Positions 56,997 to 64,000 of a DNA stretch of 64,000 bases are shown piece after piece (within the stretch, counting starts at the first letter, position 1; each line of letters opens with the position of its first letter). The DNA is taken from the NCBI RefSeq assembly GCF_050859025.1, contig NZ_CP138200.1, positions 806,001 through 870,000 on the forward strand, written 5' to 3'. The notes beneath the pieces are model-generated. The model did not search any database and had not been told where the DNA came from. It worked only from the letters and a program-made list of their open reading frames with translations. The translations under genes were made by a program, and so were the position numbers. Source of the stretch: Wukongibacter sp050859025. GTDB taxonomy: Bacteria; Bacillota; Clostridia; Peptostreptococcales; Caminicellaceae.

Positions 56997-58628
56997 ATGG
57001 CAAAGGAAATTAAATTTTGTGAAGATGCTCGTCGTAAATTAGAAGAAGGTGTTAATAAGTTAGCGGATACGGTTAAGGTTACATTAGGACCTAAGGGTAG
57101 AAATGTTATATTGGATAAAAAATTTGGTTCACCAACTATTACTAATGATGGTGTTACTATTGCTCGTGAGATCGAATTAAAAGATGTATATGAAAATATG
57201 GGAGCTCAATTAGTTAAAGAAGTTGCTACTAAAACTAATGATGTCGCTGGTGACGGTACAACTACAGCTACATTATTGGCTCAAGCTATAATCAGAGAAG
57301 GTTTAAAGAATGTAGCAGCTGGTGCTAACCCAATGATTCTTAAAAAAGGTATTGAAGAGGCTGTTGAGGTAGCAGTTGAAGAAATCAAGAAAAATTCAAA
57401 ACAAATAGAAGGAAAAGAGGCTATTGCTAATGTTGCTTCTGTTTCAGCAGCTGATGAGAAGATAGGTTCTCTTATAGCTGAAGCTATGGAAAAAGTAGGA
57501 AAAGATGGAGTTATTACTGTTGAAGAATCAAGAACTATGGGTACTACTCTAGATGTAGTTGAAGGTATGCAGTTTGATAGAGGATATGTATCTCCATATA
57601 TGGTAACTGATACTGAAAAGATGGAGGCAGCATTAGAAGTCCCATACATCTTAATTACAGATAAGAAAATAACTAATATTCAAGAAATCCTTCCTATACT
57701 TGAGCAAATAGTTCAACAAGGAAAGAAATTATTAATTATTGCTGAAGATATTGAAGGCGAAGCTCTTGCTACACTTGTTGTTAACAAGCTTAGAGGAACA
57801 TTTGAGTGTGTTGCCGTTAAAGCTCCTGGTTTCGGAGATAGAAGAAAGGCAATGCTTCAAGATATAGCTATAGTAACTGGAGGACAAGTGATTTCAGAAG
57901 AATTAGGATTAGATCTTAAGACAGTTACACTAGATATGCTTGGAACAGCTAAGTCTGTTAAGATAGATAAAGAAAACACTACTATTATTGATGGTGCTGG
58001 TGAGACTTCAGCTATCGAAGATAGAATTAGACAAATAAGAAGTCAAATAGAAGAAACTTCTTCTGACTTTGATAGAGAAAAATTACAAGAAAGACTTGCT
58101 AAGCTTTCTGGTGGAGTTGCAGTTATTGAAGTAGGTGCTGCTACTGAAACTGAAATGAAGGAAAGAAAATTAAGAATAGAAGATGCATTAAATGCAACTA
58201 GAGCTGCTGTTGAAGAAGGTATAGTTGCTGGTGGTGGTACTGTACTTATCAATGCTATTCCAGCTGTTGAAGCTAAAATAGAAGCTCTAGAAGGAGATGC
58301 AAAGACTGGTGCATTAATAATCAGAAGAGCTTTAGAAGAGCCAGTAAGACAAATAGCTATCAATGCAGGTCTTGAAGGTTCTGTAGTAGTTGAGAAGGTT
58401 AGAAACAGTGAACCAGGCATTGGTTTCGATGCCCTTAATGAAAAATACGTTGCAATGCTTGAAACTGGTATAGTTGACCCAACTAAGGTAACTCGTTCAG
58501 CTCTTCAAAACGCAGCGTCAATCTCAGCATTATTCTTAACAACTGAAGCAGCAGTAGCTGATCTTCCAGAAGAAAAGAATGATATGCCACCAATGGGAAT
58601 GGGCGGCGGAATGCCTCCAATGATGTAA
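56997..58628 (+). CDS. groEL: Chaperonin GroEL
   Basis: 543 residues of normal length: MAKEIKFCEDARRKLEEGVN, the nucleotide-binding LGPKGRNVILDKKFG and VAGDGTTTATLLAQA, GGVAVIEVGAATETEMKERK, and the C-terminal Gly-Met tail GMGGGMPPMM. The start is ATG 56997 behind GAAGGAGG; an ATG at 56979 lacks a ribosome site. It forms the tetradecameric folding chamber with GroES. Codon usage is more regular than in neighbouring genes, as expected for a highly expressed gene. A terminator follows. Confidence 0.98.
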   Translation: MAKEIKFCEDARRKLEEGVNKLADTVKVTLGPKGRNVILDKKFGSPTITNDGVTIAREIELKDVYENMGAQLVKEVATKTNDVAGDGTTTATLLAQAIIREGLKNVAAGANPMILKKGIEEAVEVAVEEIKKNSKQIEGKEAIANVASVSAADEKIGSLIAEAMEKVGKDGVITVEESRTMGTTLDVVEGMQFDRGYVSPYMVTDTEKMEAALEVPYILITDKKITNIQEILPILEQIVQQGKKLLIIAEDIEGEALATLVVNKLRGTFECVAVKAPGFGDRRKAMLQDIAIVTGGQVISEELGLDLKTVTLDMLGTAKSVKIDKENTTIIDGAGETSAIEDRIRQIRSQIEETSSDFDREKLQERLAKLSGGVAVIEVGAATETEMKERKLRIEDALNATRAAVEEGIVAGGGTVLINAIPAVEAKIEALEGDAKTGALIIRRALEEPVRQIAINAGLEGSVVVEKVRNSEPGIGFDALNEKYVAMLETGIVDPTKVTRSALQNAASISALFLTTEAAVADLPEEKNDMPPMGMGGGMPPMM

Positions 58629-58659
58629 TTATCAGCTGATAGCTCAGGTGATGGGATAA

Positions 58660-58703
58660 AGAAAGGAGTGGGATTATTTTTCCACTCCTTTCTAATTTTT
58701 TCT
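58660..58703. terminator. Terminator between groEL and a converging gene
   Basis: Twelve-base perfect stem AGAAAGGAGTGG / CCACTCCTTTCT (58660-58671, 58682-58693) then AATTTTTT on the plus strand. It may also stop the minus-strand gene ending at 58738. Confidence 0.85.
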
Positions 58704-58737
58704 CTTAAAATAACCAATAGAGCAAGTGACTTTATTA

Positions 58738-59238
58738 TCAATATATACTGAATTTTTCTGGTGTATACTCTTTTATGATATCAACAACAATATTCTTAAC
58801 CTCATCATCTACTTCCTTGATAATCAATGTCATTTCTCCATCAAAACTCTTTGTATAATACTTACTTATAAGATTAGTTATTAGTAAGCCGATGATACTA
58901 CCTACCGCTGCTCCATAAAATATTATTGCTAATATACCTAATAGAGCAATAGTTGATAGTCCTAAAAGACTTACATTAAATAGTATAGCGGAAACTGAAG
59001 ATATGCCTCCAATAATTGCACCAAATATTATTCCTTTTAAAGTGTCATCCAATCTTAAACTAGATATCTCTCTAGAACGTTTAATGAGAACACTTGATAT
59101 ATACCTTTCATCTTCTCTAATAGCATCATTTTCATTGATTACTAGGATATGTCCTTTGACCTTGGGATTTTTTCGGAGCTTTTTTACAAGCTTTTTAAGG
59201 CTTATAATGTTGTCAAAAGTTGCTATGATATTAAACAT
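58738..59238 (-). CDS. Hypothetical membrane protein with Gly-rich helical hairpin
   Basis: 166 residues. The N-terminal cytoplasmic part (IATFDNIISLKKLVKKLRK) and a charged middle lead to two hydrophobic helices rich in Gly and Ala (TLKGIIFGAIIGGISSVSAI and LLGILAIIFYGAAVGSIIGL). A short C-terminal domain follows (GEMTLIIKEVDDEVKNIVVD). The layout resembles general-stress proteins of the DUF1269/GsiB-neighbour type, in which two ferredoxin-like strands flank a glycine-zipper membrane hairpin. The precise family is not certain. RBS GGAGG lies upstream on the minus strand. Confidence 0.75.
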   Translation of the reverse strand: MFNIIATFDNIISLKKLVKKLRKNPKVKGHILVINENDAIREDERYISSVLIKRSREISSLRLDDTLKGIIFGAIIGGISSVSAILFNVSLLGLSTIALLGILAIIFYGAAVGSIIGLLITNLISKYYTKSFDGEMTLIIKEVDDEVKNIVVDIIKEYTPEKFSIY

Positions 59239-59392
59239 AATACCACCTCCCTATATAATTATTATATACTGGAAAAGGGAGAAATAAACAAAAAAATCAG
59301 AAAATTCAGAATAAAAATGACTTTATTTTAAATCTTTTAGAATTTGTATATAATGATTGTAATAGTAATCCTTATGTAAGGAGGAACTTTTG

Positions 59393-61255
59393 GTGTTTAG
59401 AGATATGGAATATATAAATCAATTTACAGATATAATGTCAGAAGGATTTATATTTATTGATAATCATGGAAAAATTCAAATATATAATAAGAAGGCTAAA
59501 GAAGTTTTCGGAGTTGTCAATGATGAGGGAAGAGGCCACGAATCTGGGAAAATAGTGGATGGAGACATAGTTATAATTGCAGATAATAATCTAGGAAGGG
59601 ATGATGGAGGACTTAAACCAGAGAATCTAAGCGTAATTGGTATAGATAATGAAGACATTGAGATTGGTGATTCAATAGTAGCTGTAGGTGTATATAATAA
59701 TAAAAGTACTAAACCGATATTCAAGTATACAAAGGATTATAGCGATGAAGTGCTTAGATTGGATACTATTTTTTTAGGTATTAGTATAGAAGCTCAGGTA
59801 GATTTTACTGGGAAAATTATGAATATATCTGTTGATGGAGAGGAATTTGAAACTGAATATATAAATGCCCTTGGTCATATAGTTGTGATAGATGGGAAGA
59901 GTGGAGATGTAAAATTCTATCAAAGCAAGGGCTATACCATAAGGAAGGAAAGTATTTTTGATTTGCTTATGGGTAGGGAATATATGGCTAAGGGTCAAAA
60001 CCTTGAAGTAGATGTAATAGGAAGGGACATTTTTGATATTCATGGATATGTTTCTGCTATAAAAGATTTCTATGAAGCTGCTAAAGGAAAGGATATATGG
60101 TTTAAAGATAAATTTATGGAGATAAATGGCAGACCAACTCTATGTTCCCTTGAGCCAGTGAATAGAAAGGGAAAAAGAGTAGGCGCGCTTTTAAAGGTTA
60201 AAGACATATCAGAGCTTAAAAATCTCATCGAGGAAAGAAATGAAGCCTATCTAAGGTTAGCAGAAATAGAGAAAAAATTTAAACAAAGAGAAGAAAGGAT
60301 TGATTTTTTTAAAAGGATAATAGGAGAAAGTGATGAAATAAAAGAGGTTAAAACCCTTCTTTATAAAGCTTCAAAATTAAATTCCACAATTCTTTTACTA
60401 GGAGAGAGTGGAACAGGTAAGGGGTTAATGGCAAAGGAAATCCACGATGCGAGTAAGAATAAAAATAGCCCCTTTATCCAAGTGAATTGTGGATCTATTC
60501 CTGAATCCCTTATGGAAAGTGAGTTTTTTGGCTACGAAGCTGGTGCGTTTACTGGTGCTAGGAAAAAGGGTAAAACCGGATTTTTTGAAATGGCAAACGG
60601 TGGTACAATATTTTTAGATGAAATATCTGAAATTCCTCTTTCTATGCAGGTAAAGCTTTTACAGGTGCTCCAAAGTAGAAATTTCTTTAGAGTTGGAGGA
60701 GAGCAGGAGATTAATGTAGATGTTAGAATTATTGCAGCTACAAATAAAAATCTAGAAGAAGAGGTTTTAAATGGAAGATTTAGAGAAGACCTATTTTATA
60801 GGATAAATGTATTTCCTATTTGGGTACCACCACTGAGAGAGCGAAAGGGAGATATTTACAGTATAGTATATTCCAAATTACCCGAGATTTGTAGAATGGC
60901 TGGATCTCAAGAAAAGCATCTATCGGGTGAAGCTCTAAAAAAACTAAAGAGGTACAACTGGCCGGGAAATATTAGAGAGCTTGAAAATATCTTAGAAAGA
61001 GCAGTGATTTTATCTGAAGGTAATACTATACTTTCAAAGGATTTAAAAATAGAGGTAAAGGCCGATGGAGCAGTAGATAAACAAGATATTAGGCCTTTAA
61101 AAAAGATAGTGATAGATGCTGAAAAAGAGGCAATTATAAATGCATTAAAGCTTTATAATGGTGATAGAAAAAAGGTTATGGATATATTAGACATAGGAAA
61201 AACAAGTTTTTATGATAAGTTAAAAAAATATGATATAGATGCTAGTAAAATATGA
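59393..61255 (+). CDS. Sigma-54-dependent transcriptional activator with PAS-type sensor
   Basis: About 620 residues. An N-terminal PAS-like segment, FTDIMSEGFIFIDNHGKIQI, is followed by a sensory region and a second PAS-like part near 190-290. A short coil (RLAEIEKKFKQREERIDFFK) leads to the AAA+ domain, about 310-550: Walker A GESGTGKGL, the sigma-54 contact loop GAFTGARKKGKTGFF, Walker B GGTIFLDEI, and RINVFPIWVPPLRERKGDI. A Fis-type HTH ends the protein (ALKLYNGDRKKVMDILDIGK). GTG 59393 is 8 bases from AAGGAGG; TTG 59390 is an alternative. No -24/-12 promoter is recognised in the window, so its target is unknown. Confidence 0.93.
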   Translation: MFRDMEYINQFTDIMSEGFIFIDNHGKIQIYNKKAKEVFGVVNDEGRGHESGKIVDGDIVIIADNNLGRDDGGLKPENLSVIGIDNEDIEIGDSIVAVGVYNNKSTKPIFKYTKDYSDEVLRLDTIFLGISIEAQVDFTGKIMNISVDGEEFETEYINALGHIVVIDGKSGDVKFYQSKGYTIRKESIFDLLMGREYMAKGQNLEVDVIGRDIFDIHGYVSAIKDFYEAAKGKDIWFKDKFMEINGRPTLCSLEPVNRKGKRVGALLKVKDISELKNLIEERNEAYLRLAEIEKKFKQREERIDFFKRIIGESDEIKEVKTLLYKASKLNSTILLLGESGTGKGLMAKEIHDASKNKNSPFIQVNCGSIPESLMESEFFGYEAGAFTGARKKGKTGFFEMANGGTIFLDEISEIPLSMQVKLLQVLQSRNFFRVGGEQEINVDVRIIAATNKNLEEEVLNGRFREDLFYRINVFPIWVPPLRERKGDIYSIVYSKLPEICRMAGSQEKHLSGEALKKLKRYNWPGNIRELENILERAVILSEGNTILSKDLKIEVKADGAVDKQDIRPLKKIVIDAEKEAIINALKLYNGDRKKVMDILDIGKTSFYDKLKKYDIDASKI

Positions 61256-61269
61256 AGAATCTTATAAAA

Positions 61270-61313
61270 GGAGCTATCTAAGAAAGTATTTTTAGATAGC
61301 TCCAGTACTTTTT
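61270..61313 (+). terminator. Intrinsic terminator after sigma-54 activator
   Basis: Twelve-base perfect stem GGAGCTATCTAA / TTAGATAGCTCC (61270-61281, 61292-61303) then AGTACTTTTT. Confidence 0.9.
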
Positions 61314-61373
61314 ATAATAACCTAGAAATTAGATATTCTTAGTTATCACTAAACATATTTTGATTTTATATTA

Positions 61374-61628
61374 CTATCCTTGACTAAGCTGTGTTTTAAG
61401 CTGTTGCTTATCCTGTTGAGTTGCAGGTTGAGACGTAGGATAATATCCTTTTTGAGTTGCTATCTGAGCCAATTGATCTTGAAATTGTTCAGCTTCGCTT
61501 CTAAGCTGTGTAAAAACATCTCTAAGGCTCTTGTTGCTACATTCTCCAATAGATGTTGTATAATCAGACATACTAGCCTTTGTCGTAGATAAAACATCAC
61601 ATACCATATGTTTTTCTTGCATAGCCAT
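61374..61628 (-). CDS. Spore coat protein, Coat F family (1)
   Basis: 84 residues: MAMQEKHMVCDVLSTTKASM, an all-helical core with ECSNKSLRDVFTQLRSEAEQ, and the tail GYYPTSQPATQQ. This is the common Coat F pattern of short clostridial coat proteins. The minus-strand ATG (61626-61628) has GGAGG 9 bases upstream. It is incorporated in the spore coat during late sporulation. The partner gene at 61754-61960 lies upstream in the same direction, so the two form a pair. Confidence 0.85.
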   Translation of the reverse strand: MAMQEKHMVCDVLSTTKASMSDYTTSIGECSNKSLRDVFTQLRSEAEQFQDQLAQIATQKGYYPTSQPATQQDKQQLKTQLSQG

Positions 61629-61653
61629 AGTATATACCTCCTGTTATTTTATA

Positions 61654-61712
61654 ACACATAGGAAATTATAAACTTATAAAGATTTTAAATAGATATAATT
61701 TCCGTAATGTGT
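61654..61712. repeat. Palindrome family D copy 2
   Basis: ACACATAGGAAATTATA (61654-61670) and TATAATTTCCGTAATGTGT (61694-61712). It shares CATAGGAAATTATAAA and a similar interior with the reversed element at 51786-51841. It lies between the two coat genes. Confidence 0.55.
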
Positions 61713-61753
61713 ATGGGCAAAATCGACATCAATAATCTTTATAGAAGATTTTA

Positions 61754-61960
61754 TTATAATTTATTTGTTAATTGCTCAACTGTGGTTTGTGCAGATGTGG
61801 CAGCCTGTGTAAACATCTGCTTAATTTGATTATCTTGACACATTGAAGCATAATCATTTAATTTTGCAGCCATTGTTTTGTGATTATCAATAATATGTCT
61901 TAAATTTTGTAATTCCTGCTGACTTAGATTAGTCAAATCTAGTTGATTTAATTGAGCCAA
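61754..61960 (-). CDS. Small helical coat-associated protein (1)
   Basis: 68 residues, helical, Gln-rich: NLSQQELQNLRHIIDNHKTM and YASMCQDNQIKQMFTQAATS. Such short proteins with an H-x-x-x-A-x-K helix and Y-x-x-x-C-x-D occur beside Coat F genes in spore formers and are annotated as coat proteins. Minus-strand RBS GGGAG. Good structural match, modest certainty on function. Confidence 0.75.
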   Translation of the reverse strand: MAQLNQLDLTNLSQQELQNLRHIIDNHKTMAAKLNDYASMCQDNQIKQMFTQAATSAQTTVEQLTNKL

Positions 61961-62104
61961 TGAAAACTCTCCCTTCTAAAAAAATAGTATTTTGGTTTAC
62001 CCAAACTTATTGTGTGATTTTTTTAGGCTTCATATGTGATGTATAAATTGGATTTATGTAAATTTATGTAAAAATCAGAAGAGATTCTTAAGATTGACTT
62101 TTTC

Positions 62105-62150
62105 TATATAGAGATTCCAGTCAAAACTTTAATTTATACATATAGCAGAA
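62105..62150 (+). repeat. Family A repeat, half copy
   Basis: AGATTCCAGTCAAAACTTTA then ATTTATACATA matches the left half of the family A elements; the right half is missing. It lies in the 296-base gap upstream of the first coat pair (61961-62256), which otherwise holds only promoter-like AT-rich DNA and the terminator of the macro-domain gene. Confidence 0.6.
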
Positions 62151-62200
62151 ATTATATTTATCTGTAATTTTAAAAGGTGTATAATCTTATATGTATTATA

Positions 62201-62227
62201 AAAAAACCTAGGGTATTTTACCATAGG
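62201..62227 (-). terminator. Terminator of the macro-domain gene
   Basis: On the minus strand CCTATGG and CCCTAGG form a short stem, followed by TTTTTTT. Confidence 0.65.
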
Positions 62228-62256
62228 CTATTTTTATAGCAATGCGAGTAAATTTA

Positions 62257-62796
62257 TTAAAATACTTCCTTAATTGATTCTAAATAGATATTATAATCTT
62301 TATCAGAGAATAAAATAAATCTTATCTCTTCAAAGTCAAACTCATCTAAGCTATTTTTAACGGTTTTTAATGCAATGATTGATGCTTCTTTAACTGGGTA
62401 ATTGTAGACTCCCGTACTTATTGATGGGAAGGTAATGGTCTTAATATTGTTTTCATATGCAAGATTAAGACTATTTCTATAGGCATTTGCTAAAAGCTTA
62501 GACTCATTGTTATTACCACCCTTCCATATAGGACCTACCGTATGGATTACATAGCTTGATGGAAGATTACCAGCTGTAGTAATGACGGCTTCGCCAGTAG
62601 GGCAGCTACCTTGTTTTTTTCTTATAGCCTTACATTCATCGAGTATTTTAGGACCTCCAGCCCTATGTATAGCTCCATCTACTCCACCACCACCAAGTAA
62701 TGTTGAGTTAGCGGCATTGACTATTGCTTCAGTAGATTCTAAAGTAATATCACCTCTTACCAATTTAATTTTGGTATTTTTATAAATGAGTTCCAT
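62257..62796 (-). CDS. Macro-domain protein (ADP-ribose / O-acetyl-ADP-ribose hydrolase type)
   Basis: 179 residues, one complete macro domain: KLVRGDITLESTEAIVNAAN, the ligand loop LLGGGGVDGAIHRAGGP, and VIHTVGPIWKGG and FPSISTGVYNYPVKEA. It is the same type as YmdB and MacroD proteins, which remove acetyl from O-acetyl-ADP-ribose or ADP-ribose from proteins. The minus-strand ATG follows GGAGG. It sits between two coat-protein pairs on the same strand. Whether it serves sporulation or general NAD metabolism cannot be told. Confidence 0.95.
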   Translation of the reverse strand: MELIYKNTKIKLVRGDITLESTEAIVNAANSTLLGGGGVDGAIHRAGGPKILDECKAIRKKQGSCPTGEAVITTAGNLPSSYVIHTVGPIWKGGNNNESKLLANAYRNSLNLAYENNIKTITFPSISTGVYNYPVKEASIIALKTVKNSLDEFDFEEIRFILFSDKDYNIYLESIKEVF

Positions 62797-62889
62797 GTAT
62801 CATAATACCTCCACTTTAATATATAATGATAGTTATATGATACTATATTTGTTGATATTTAGAAAATAGCCTTTAGCTTTTTCTATTGT

Positions 62890-63168
62890 TTAGAACAATT
62901 CATTGTACAATTTTAAAAATTTTCGCTTAGTGTTTTCTATATCACTTGAAGGCACTTCTTTTATTTGAGTCCAGCCCCGTTGATACATGGCATCTAATAA
63001 CTCAAACTGACAGCTTTGAACATTTCTAAGGCAAATATTTAATGAATCCCTAAAATCTACGGAAGTTGTTTCGCTAATACTTGAATTGTAAGAAGAAGTA
63101 ATTTGCCTTTCACACATTAATAGATCATTGATTAAATCCTTTTCACTGAATCTAGAATTATATGACAT
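62890..63168 (-). CDS. Spore coat protein, Coat F family (2)
   Basis: 92 residues: FSEKDLINDLLMCERQITSS, FRDSLNICLRNVQSCQFELL and DAMYQRGWTQIKEVP. This is a helical Coat F-like layout with Cys in both helices and a Y-x-x-G-W turn near the end (GYYP in the first copy). The minus-strand ATG follows GGAGG. It is paired with 63245-63448 in the same way as the first pair. Confidence 0.82.
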   Translation of the reverse strand: MSYNSRFSEKDLINDLLMCERQITSSYNSSISETTSVDFRDSLNICLRNVQSCQFELLDAMYQRGWTQIKEVPSSDIENTKRKFLKLYNELF

Positions 63169-63244
63169 TTTACAGCGCCTCCTTAAAATAAAATCCTAAA
63201 ATAATCTAGGATATTTTTGAATCAATTTCAAAAAACATGAAATA

Positions 63245-63448
63245 CTATTGATGTGAGCTTAACAAACTTAATAAATTAGTGTAATTATTCTTATGTTTCT
63301 TTGCGGAATTTTGACAGATATTCTTAAGTTGAGCATCATTAAAATATGAGGCATATAGATTGTATTTTTTGTTCATCATAGCTTCATAGGATAAATGAGC
63401 CTCTAATATTCTAAGATATGATTCATTTAAAACAGGATTACTTTCCAT
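63245..63448 (-). CDS. Small helical coat-associated protein (2)
   Basis: 67 residues: LNESYLRILEAHLSYEAMMN, KKYNLYASYFNDAQLKNICQ and a C-terminal helix. It resembles 61754-61960 in size, in the A-x-x-x-K then Y-A pattern, and in position upstream of a Coat F gene. RBS AAAGGAGG on the minus strand. Confidence 0.72.
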   Translation of the reverse strand: MESNPVLNESYLRILEAHLSYEAMMNKKYNLYASYFNDAQLKNICQNSAKKHKNNYTNLLSLLSSHQ

Positions 63449-63583
63449 ATTAATCCTCCTTTGCGATATATGCTTATATATATTATTTGAAATAAAGATT
63501 TTTATATGGCATGTAAATTATGAAGGAGGTAAACATTATTAACAAGATTGGATATTATTAAAAAAGTATTGAGGAGGTGTGAC

Positions 63584-63745
63584 ATGGAATTTTTGAATAA
63601 TTTTTTTAATATGTTTAAAGGTAAAAATGATAAAGGAAATAATATTGCAAGTAATAATGATTTAAGTAACATGAAGGATATCCACGTATCCCTTGGTGAA
63701 GACCCGGGATCTTTAGAAGAACAAGAAGAAGACAAAAATAATTAA
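63584..63745 (+). CDS. Small acidic hypothetical protein
   Basis: 53 residues. ATG 63584 follows the strong ribosome site GAGGAGGTG; an in-frame ATG at 63548 has none. The hydrophobic start MEFLNNFFNMFKG leads into a polar and then acidic tail, SLGEDPGSLEEQEEDKNN. No family recognised. It is divergent from the coat genes and followed by a hairpin. Confidence 0.65.
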   Translation: MEFLNNFFNMFKGKNDKGNNIASNNDLSNMKDIHVSLGEDPGSLEEQEEDKNN

Positions 63746-63753
63746 TAGCTCTC

Positions 63754-63790
63754 AATAAACTCCTATAGTTTTTTATAGGAGTTTATTAAT
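63754..63790 (+). terminator. Probable terminator hairpin
   Basis: Fourteen-base perfect stem AATAAACTCCTATA / TATAGGAGTTTATT (63754-63767, 63774-63787). The downstream T-run is poor on the plus strand, so efficiency is uncertain. Confidence 0.6.
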
Positions 63791-63893
63791 TAAATATTCA
63801 AATTATTATTTAGCATATTGACAATTCTATATAAATTTGATACCTTATATAGAAATAACAAACAGAATAGTAAACTTGTAAACACACAAAGGA

Positions 63894-63964
63894 CACTCAT
63901 ATAAATCCAGTAATATGGTCTGGAAGTCTCTACCGGTCAACCGTAAATTATCCGACTATGAGTG
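63894..63964 (+). ncRNA. Purine riboswitch aptamer, guanine type
   Basis: P1 is CACTCAT (63894-63900) / ATGAGTG (63958-63964). The core keeps all consensus parts: ATATGG in P2, GGAAGTCTCTACC across J2/3, ACCGTAAAT in P3, and TCCGACTATG. The specificity position is C (CCGAC), as in guanine-, hypoxanthine- or xanthine-binding members, and not T as in adenine members. An expression platform begins at once (GAAATTTC-type inverted repeat around 63979-63989). The regulated gene lies beyond the right edge and is probably a purine transporter or a purine synthesis/salvage gene. Confidence 0.95.
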
Positions 63965-64000
63965 AAATTATTGCATACGAAATTTCGTTTAAGTATATTT

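Noticed and set aside
59393..61255. Sigma-54 activator as regulator of the purine or peptide operons
   Set aside because: No TGGCAC-N5-TTGCW promoter was found upstream of those operons, and the gene is distant, so I do not link them.
1..64000. tRNA, rRNA, phage or conjugative genes
   Set aside because: No cloverleaf, rRNA, integrase, capsid or type IV secretion signature was seen on either strand.

Overview
The window is AT-rich DNA from a Gram-positive, spore-forming anaerobe. Evidence: strong AAGGAGG-type ribosome sites, Coat F family spore-coat genes, a CIRCE-controlled groESL operon, adenine deaminases of the Bacillus/Clostridium type, and formate-tetrahydrofolate ligase beside purine genes. 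The gene set fits a purinolytic member of the Clostridia or Tissierellales (Gottschalkia or a relative). This is inferred from gene content; no rRNA marker is present.

Bases 1-18561 form a purine-fermentation region. It starts with the 3' end of formate-THF ligase. Next come a cyclic amidohydrolase, an isochorismatase-fold hydrolase, a UbiX/UbiD pair, three BMC-H shell proteins with a Lys-rich linker between them, a flavoprotein, a BMC-P vertex protein, a divergent adenine-deaminase paralogue, an AzgA-type purine permease, a second amidohydrolase, a four-subunit molybdenum hydroxylase (FAD, 2Fe-2S and two Mo subunits, like nicotinate dehydrogenase of Eubacterium barkeri) and a canonical adenine deaminase. 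Together they fit the Barker-Rabinowitz route: purine to xanthine, ring opening, ureido hydrolysis, decarboxylation of 4-amino-5-imidazolecarboxylate, deamination, and one-carbon recovery as formate plus ATP. Part of the route is apparently housed in a bacterial microcompartment. The individual reaction assignments are inferences.

Bases 18562-26860 are a mixed accessory stretch: a zinc-ribbon protein, a lysozyme-like membrane protein, an 8-oxoguanine glycosylase, remnants of an RND pump and of an orphan promoter-gene unit, an S41 peptidase, an AIM24 protein and an intact IS3-family element.

Bases 26861-56103 hold a non-ribosomal peptide cluster: type II thioesterase; a 5,934-residue synthetase (AL-KR-T, then C-A*-T, C-A-T, C-A*-T, C-A-T-E); a second synthetase (C-A-T plus an atypical terminal C); a thioesterase with Cys in place of the nucleophilic Ser; and a stand-alone AL-KR-T protein. 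The A* domains have lost the ATP-binding A3 motif and the Asp that anchors the amino group. The intact A domains read as Val, Val (followed by epimerisation) and Pro. The product is probably a Val/Pro peptide with one or more hydroxy-acid units.

Bases 56104-64000 are housekeeping and sporulation: groES-groEL, a sigma-54 activator, two pairs of small coat proteins around a macro-domain gene, and at the right edge a guanine-type purine riboswitch whose gene lies outside the window. No tRNA, rRNA or CRISPR array was seen. Many intergenic gaps carry long imperfect palindromes. They fall into several repeat families, one of which keeps a 22-nt loop while its stem changes.
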